From Epiperipatus broadwayi (lineage: Eukaryota > Onychophora > Udeonychophora > Euonychophora > Peripatidae): 64,000 nucleotides of DNA. Below the pieces are notes generated by a model. It was not told where the DNA came from. It was given only the letters and a program-made list of their open reading frames with translations, and did no database searches. Below are positions 60,958 to 64,000 of this stretch, piece by piece (within the stretch, counting starts at the first letter, position 1; each line of letters begins with the position of its first letter). The stretch covers positions 5,732,853 to 5,796,852 of the forward strand of contig JAQFVV010000021.1 in NCBI GenBank assembly GCA_028023455.1, written 5' to 3'. The translations under genes and the position numbers were made by a program.

Positions 60958-62090
60958 AGTATTTATTTTAATAATTTTTAAAAAAACCTGTAAATAAATT
61001 GCAGCATATCATATATGTGATGCTTGTAGTATAAATCTATTCACAGAACAATTAAATCTGAAAACATTATTGTGATAAGTCACAAGTTCGATTCCTAAAG
61101 AAATGTTTACAGGAAATTTGAAAATAATGCCACTTTTTATCTGAAGAATAGATTGGCATTGATACAAAAACGTGAGTGTTATTTGCAAGTTTATTTAAAT
61201 GATTCTTCAAGAGTCTGAAATCTGAATTATTGCAGTAATATTTTCAGGTTTAGTTGTGCCATGAAGAGGTTTATCTACATATTCTTAAATTGCATCTTGC
61301 ACAATGTAGCTTTTACATTTAACTGTTTAAAATCTTTAATGAGTTATAAACATAATGATGCATACTTGTATAGATAGTAAAATAAATTTGTTTTAAGAAT
61401 GTTTTTAAGCCTTAAGCCATAAACAGATTTAAAAGATGCCATTGGATTATTGTAATCTCGGTGGTTTTGGAGGCATAGTTAAGCTATAGGAAAAAACAAA
61501 AAAAAAAACTACCAGAGTATGTTATTTTTCAAAATTGAATACATCAGTTCAGTTATCATCGTAATTCTACAGGAATTAAAAGAAAATCTTCTTTGCAAAA
61601 ATATTAAATATTAAGTTTTAAATAAGACAGAAAATATAAATGTACTGCCAGAGTTTAAAAAGCAAAATTTTAGATACCATATTTTATTCTGCTTTGTGGA
61701 CAGTACAATAATTTAATTATTCTAGGAATACCAGTTCATATTAAAGTAATTTGTTTTAGGTCCAACAAAAACCTGGTTTCAAATAATCTGGCATTTATTT
61801 AACTATATATGCTAATTGCTGACTGTGATAAACTATTGATTTTGGACTTATTTGTTTAGTGGAGAATCTATAATTCTGAGCTCTAGATATATAAAGCATT
61901 TATCTGGCTTAAATTGGTATGTTTCTTTTGACATATACTTGAGACAAGCTTTAACTTTTTACACATCGATAACCTATTTAATAACATCTGATCAAAATTT
62001 GAAGAAGTTATGGAATCATTCATAATATATGATTCACTAGATTATTTTTCTAGTTTGCCCAATAGACTTATCAACTACAATTATTGGTAG
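60958..62090. other. AT-rich DNA with a possible tRNA-like scrap
   Basis: GTCACAAGTTCGATTCCTAAAG at 61079-61100 looks like a B box, but I find no good A box upstream. Otherwise nothing is recognised. Confidence 0.35.
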
Positions 62091-62290
62091 TAATTAGTAA
62101 ATGCTAGATGGCAGTGCTTACTAATTAAATTACTTTACAGACTGTTTTCTAATTTATAACTTTCATTAATGAGAAATTTTGAATCCTGAAACTAATCTGA
62201 GGATATAGATAGAACAGCACTGCATCAGGATTTAATAAATACAACTGCATTTTCTGATTATTGAAGCTTACAATAGGTGGCAGCACTGAA
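62091..62290. repeat. Weak relative of repeat C
   Basis: ATGCTAGATGGCAGTGCTTA at 62100 and TAGGTGGCAGCACTGAAGT at 62274 echo motifs of repeat C (35.3 and 46.9 kb). Divergence is high. Confidence 0.3.
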
Positions 62291-63364
62291 GTAGTATAAA
62301 GTGTTTTTTCTTTCTATTTTAATATTGATAAGATATATAACATTTTCCACTTTTAATCAATTATAATAATATTCATCTTAAGTATTATGTATAGTAAATT
62401 TATTGTAGTCTATTTGAGAACCTATTATCTTTGCAAATTTTATTGTGAAATAGAAAGTATGTATTAAGAAATTGAAAAGAAATATAAAAAAATAATTATA
62501 TATGGAATTAGAATGATGAACTATTTCAGAGGGAAAATGATAGTAAAAATGAATATAAGTTTAAGAATTGCAGGAAGAGAGAATTTAAATATTAAAAGCT
62601 TGAGATGACATCATAATAGGTAAATTAAAATAATAATGTAGCTTTATTAGAAATTTTTTGAAAATAAGTTTATTAGATTTGAAATTGAAATTACATAAGT
62701 AATAATTGTGATTCGTAAATAGATCCACTCTACATAAATCCTGGAGCTGATATAGATTTAAATAATAATGTAATAGTAATAAAATGAGATTATCTTTTTT
62801 TAAAAAAAGAGTTAAGTATAAAGAACTGAAAACCATGTCTATTTTTAAAAAACAAAATAAGTATAGGTAAACACTAAAATATTGTAGAAAGGAATTTTCT
62901 ATTAAGTGAAAAGGTACTCTTTGATTTCTCTTTGATATTTTAAAGGAAATGAGTGAGACAAATTCCTAATGGCCACTGCATACGTTCTACTCGTGGCTTA
63001 TTCAAATGATAAACAAATACCAAAAGGTTTTTTACCTCTGAGTTTGAGACCAAGAAACAAAATGATTTTCTTAGTTATTTGGTAGTTTTTAACTGAAACA
63101 TCAATTGATTTTCTTGAACACAGATGAATGTATGTATGAATAATTTTTTAAAAGTATTTACAATAAATATATATAAAAATAAATAATGGTCCTTAGATGT
63201 TTAGCAGATAACATTTGCATTTTGAAGATGATGCTCTTTATTGAAAATGCATTTAAGATTTTGAATAATAATAGTGATGATGATGATGTTATTTAAAATA
63301 CAAAATATCAATTAATTGTCAATTACACATTACACAATAAATCAGTTATAATCAAGAGAAATGT
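62291..63364. other. AT-rich DNA, nothing recognised
   Basis: No supported gene or repeat; an 83-codon minus frame (62585-62836) has no domain. Confidence 0.4.
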
Positions 63365-63416
63365 TAATAGATATATAAAAAAGACAGTAAATAAATATAT
63401 AAAAAAGACAGTAAAT
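63365..63416. repeat. Short tandem repeat, two units of about 24 bp
   Basis: ATATATAAAAAAGACAGTAA is present twice in succession. Confidence 0.85.
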
Positions 63417-63483
63417 AACAATTAAAAAAGAAGGAATTATAGGTACATAAACAATGATAATTGTAAGATGTGCTCAGGCAGTC

Positions 63484-63556
63484 ATATGACATTTATGCAT
63501 AAAGTGATATGACATTTATGCATAAAGTGATATGACATTTATGCATAAAGTGATAT
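63484..63556. repeat. Tandem repeat, three units of 23 bp
   Basis: GACATTTATGCATAAAGTGA begins at 63488, 63511 and 63534, giving an exact 23-bp period over three copies. Confidence 0.95.
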
Positions 63557-64000
63557 ACTGAATCTAATAGTTTCAATGACTTGATTGAACTGACATTTTT
63601 TATTGTTTTTTTTCAGTGTAAATGGTTTCTTAAATCATTAATTTTTTGAGACCATGGACTTCACTACTGCAATAAAACACAGAGTATAGAAAACAGTTTA
63701 GTAGGCTATATGTGTAGTATATTGGAAAGGCACCAATGACTGAATATTTTAGTTACTATGATATTTTTTTGCAAATTGAAAGACTTCCAAATTGAATTGA
63801 GAATTTGCATTTGTAGAATTGAACATGTGAGGTTTTATAAAATGGCAAATAAATAAATAAAAAATAAGGATGGCATAAAGAAATAAAGTCGTAAATTAAC
63901 AAAGAAAAACCTAGAGGAAAATATTTAATGATATAAAATATCATCTTGGTATTAGAAGCAAATTATTTCACCAACAGGAAGCAAAAATTTCATGGTATAA
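63557..64000. other. AT-rich DNA, nothing recognised
   Basis: No supported gene to the end of the window. Confidence 0.4.

Noticed and set aside
63484-63556. CRISPR-like array
   Set aside because: Direct tandem units of 23 bp without spacers, in a eukaryotic context.

Overview
The window is a strongly AT-rich stretch of animal nuclear DNA in which I find no convincing host gene. What can be recognised is almost entirely mobile-element DNA: several clades of non-LTR retrotransposon, a Penelope-like element, hAT and piggyBac DNA transposons with their short non-autonomous relatives, tRNA-derived SINE remnants, many fold-back (palindromic) repeats, and long (AAT)n microsatellites. The set (RTE-type LINEs, an L1/Tx1-type LINE, a CR1/Jockey-type LINE with a PHD finger in ORF1, Penelope, hAT, piggyBac) fits an invertebrate genome, perhaps an arthropod. 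The sequence does not let me name the lineage.

Layout. 1-16.5 kb: gene-poor AT-rich DNA with one RTE scrap (1.5 kb), fold-back repeats (2.8, 7.0, 12.7 kb), decayed tRNA-like SINEs (4.6, 6.7, 9.35 kb) and a tandem duplication (10.3 kb). 16.5-22.1 kb: a decayed but structurally complete hAT transposon with terminal repeats, 8-bp target duplication and a reverse-strand transposase pseudogene, itself split by a second DNA transposon of about 1.5 kb. 22.9-23.6 kb: microsatellite, perfect 108-bp duplication, SINE. 25.2-30.5 kb: a reverse-strand, heavily mutated L1/Tx1-like LINE with ORF1, endonuclease, RT and C-terminal parts still readable. 31-45 kb: mostly featureless, with fold-back repeats, duplications and an RTE 3' end (38.5 kb). 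45.9-46.7 kb: a piggyBac-type MITE with TTAA duplications. 47.6-48.2 kb: a complex palindromic insertion. 50.86-51.55 kb: two hAT MITEs, one with a perfect 8-bp duplication. 52.1-53.3 kb: a 5'-truncated Penelope-like element with an open RT/GIY-YIG frame. 54.0-54.8 kb: RTE remnant.

55.4-61 kb is the most informative part. A forward-strand RTE copy is broken at its own short AATAAT run. Between the halves lie a short dispersed repeat, 441 bp of (AAT)n, an almost intact reverse-strand LINE of about 4.5 kb (PHD/coiled-coil ORF1, endonuclease/RT ORF2), and another 176 bp of (AAT)n. The layers give a relative order of events: RTE first, AAT expansion at its seed, then LINE insertion into the AAT tract.

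The remaining 3 kb hold only short tandem repeats and tRNA-like scraps. The proteins present work for their own elements (reverse transcription, target nicking, transposition) and form no host pathway. All homology statements are from reading motifs by eye; no search was run.
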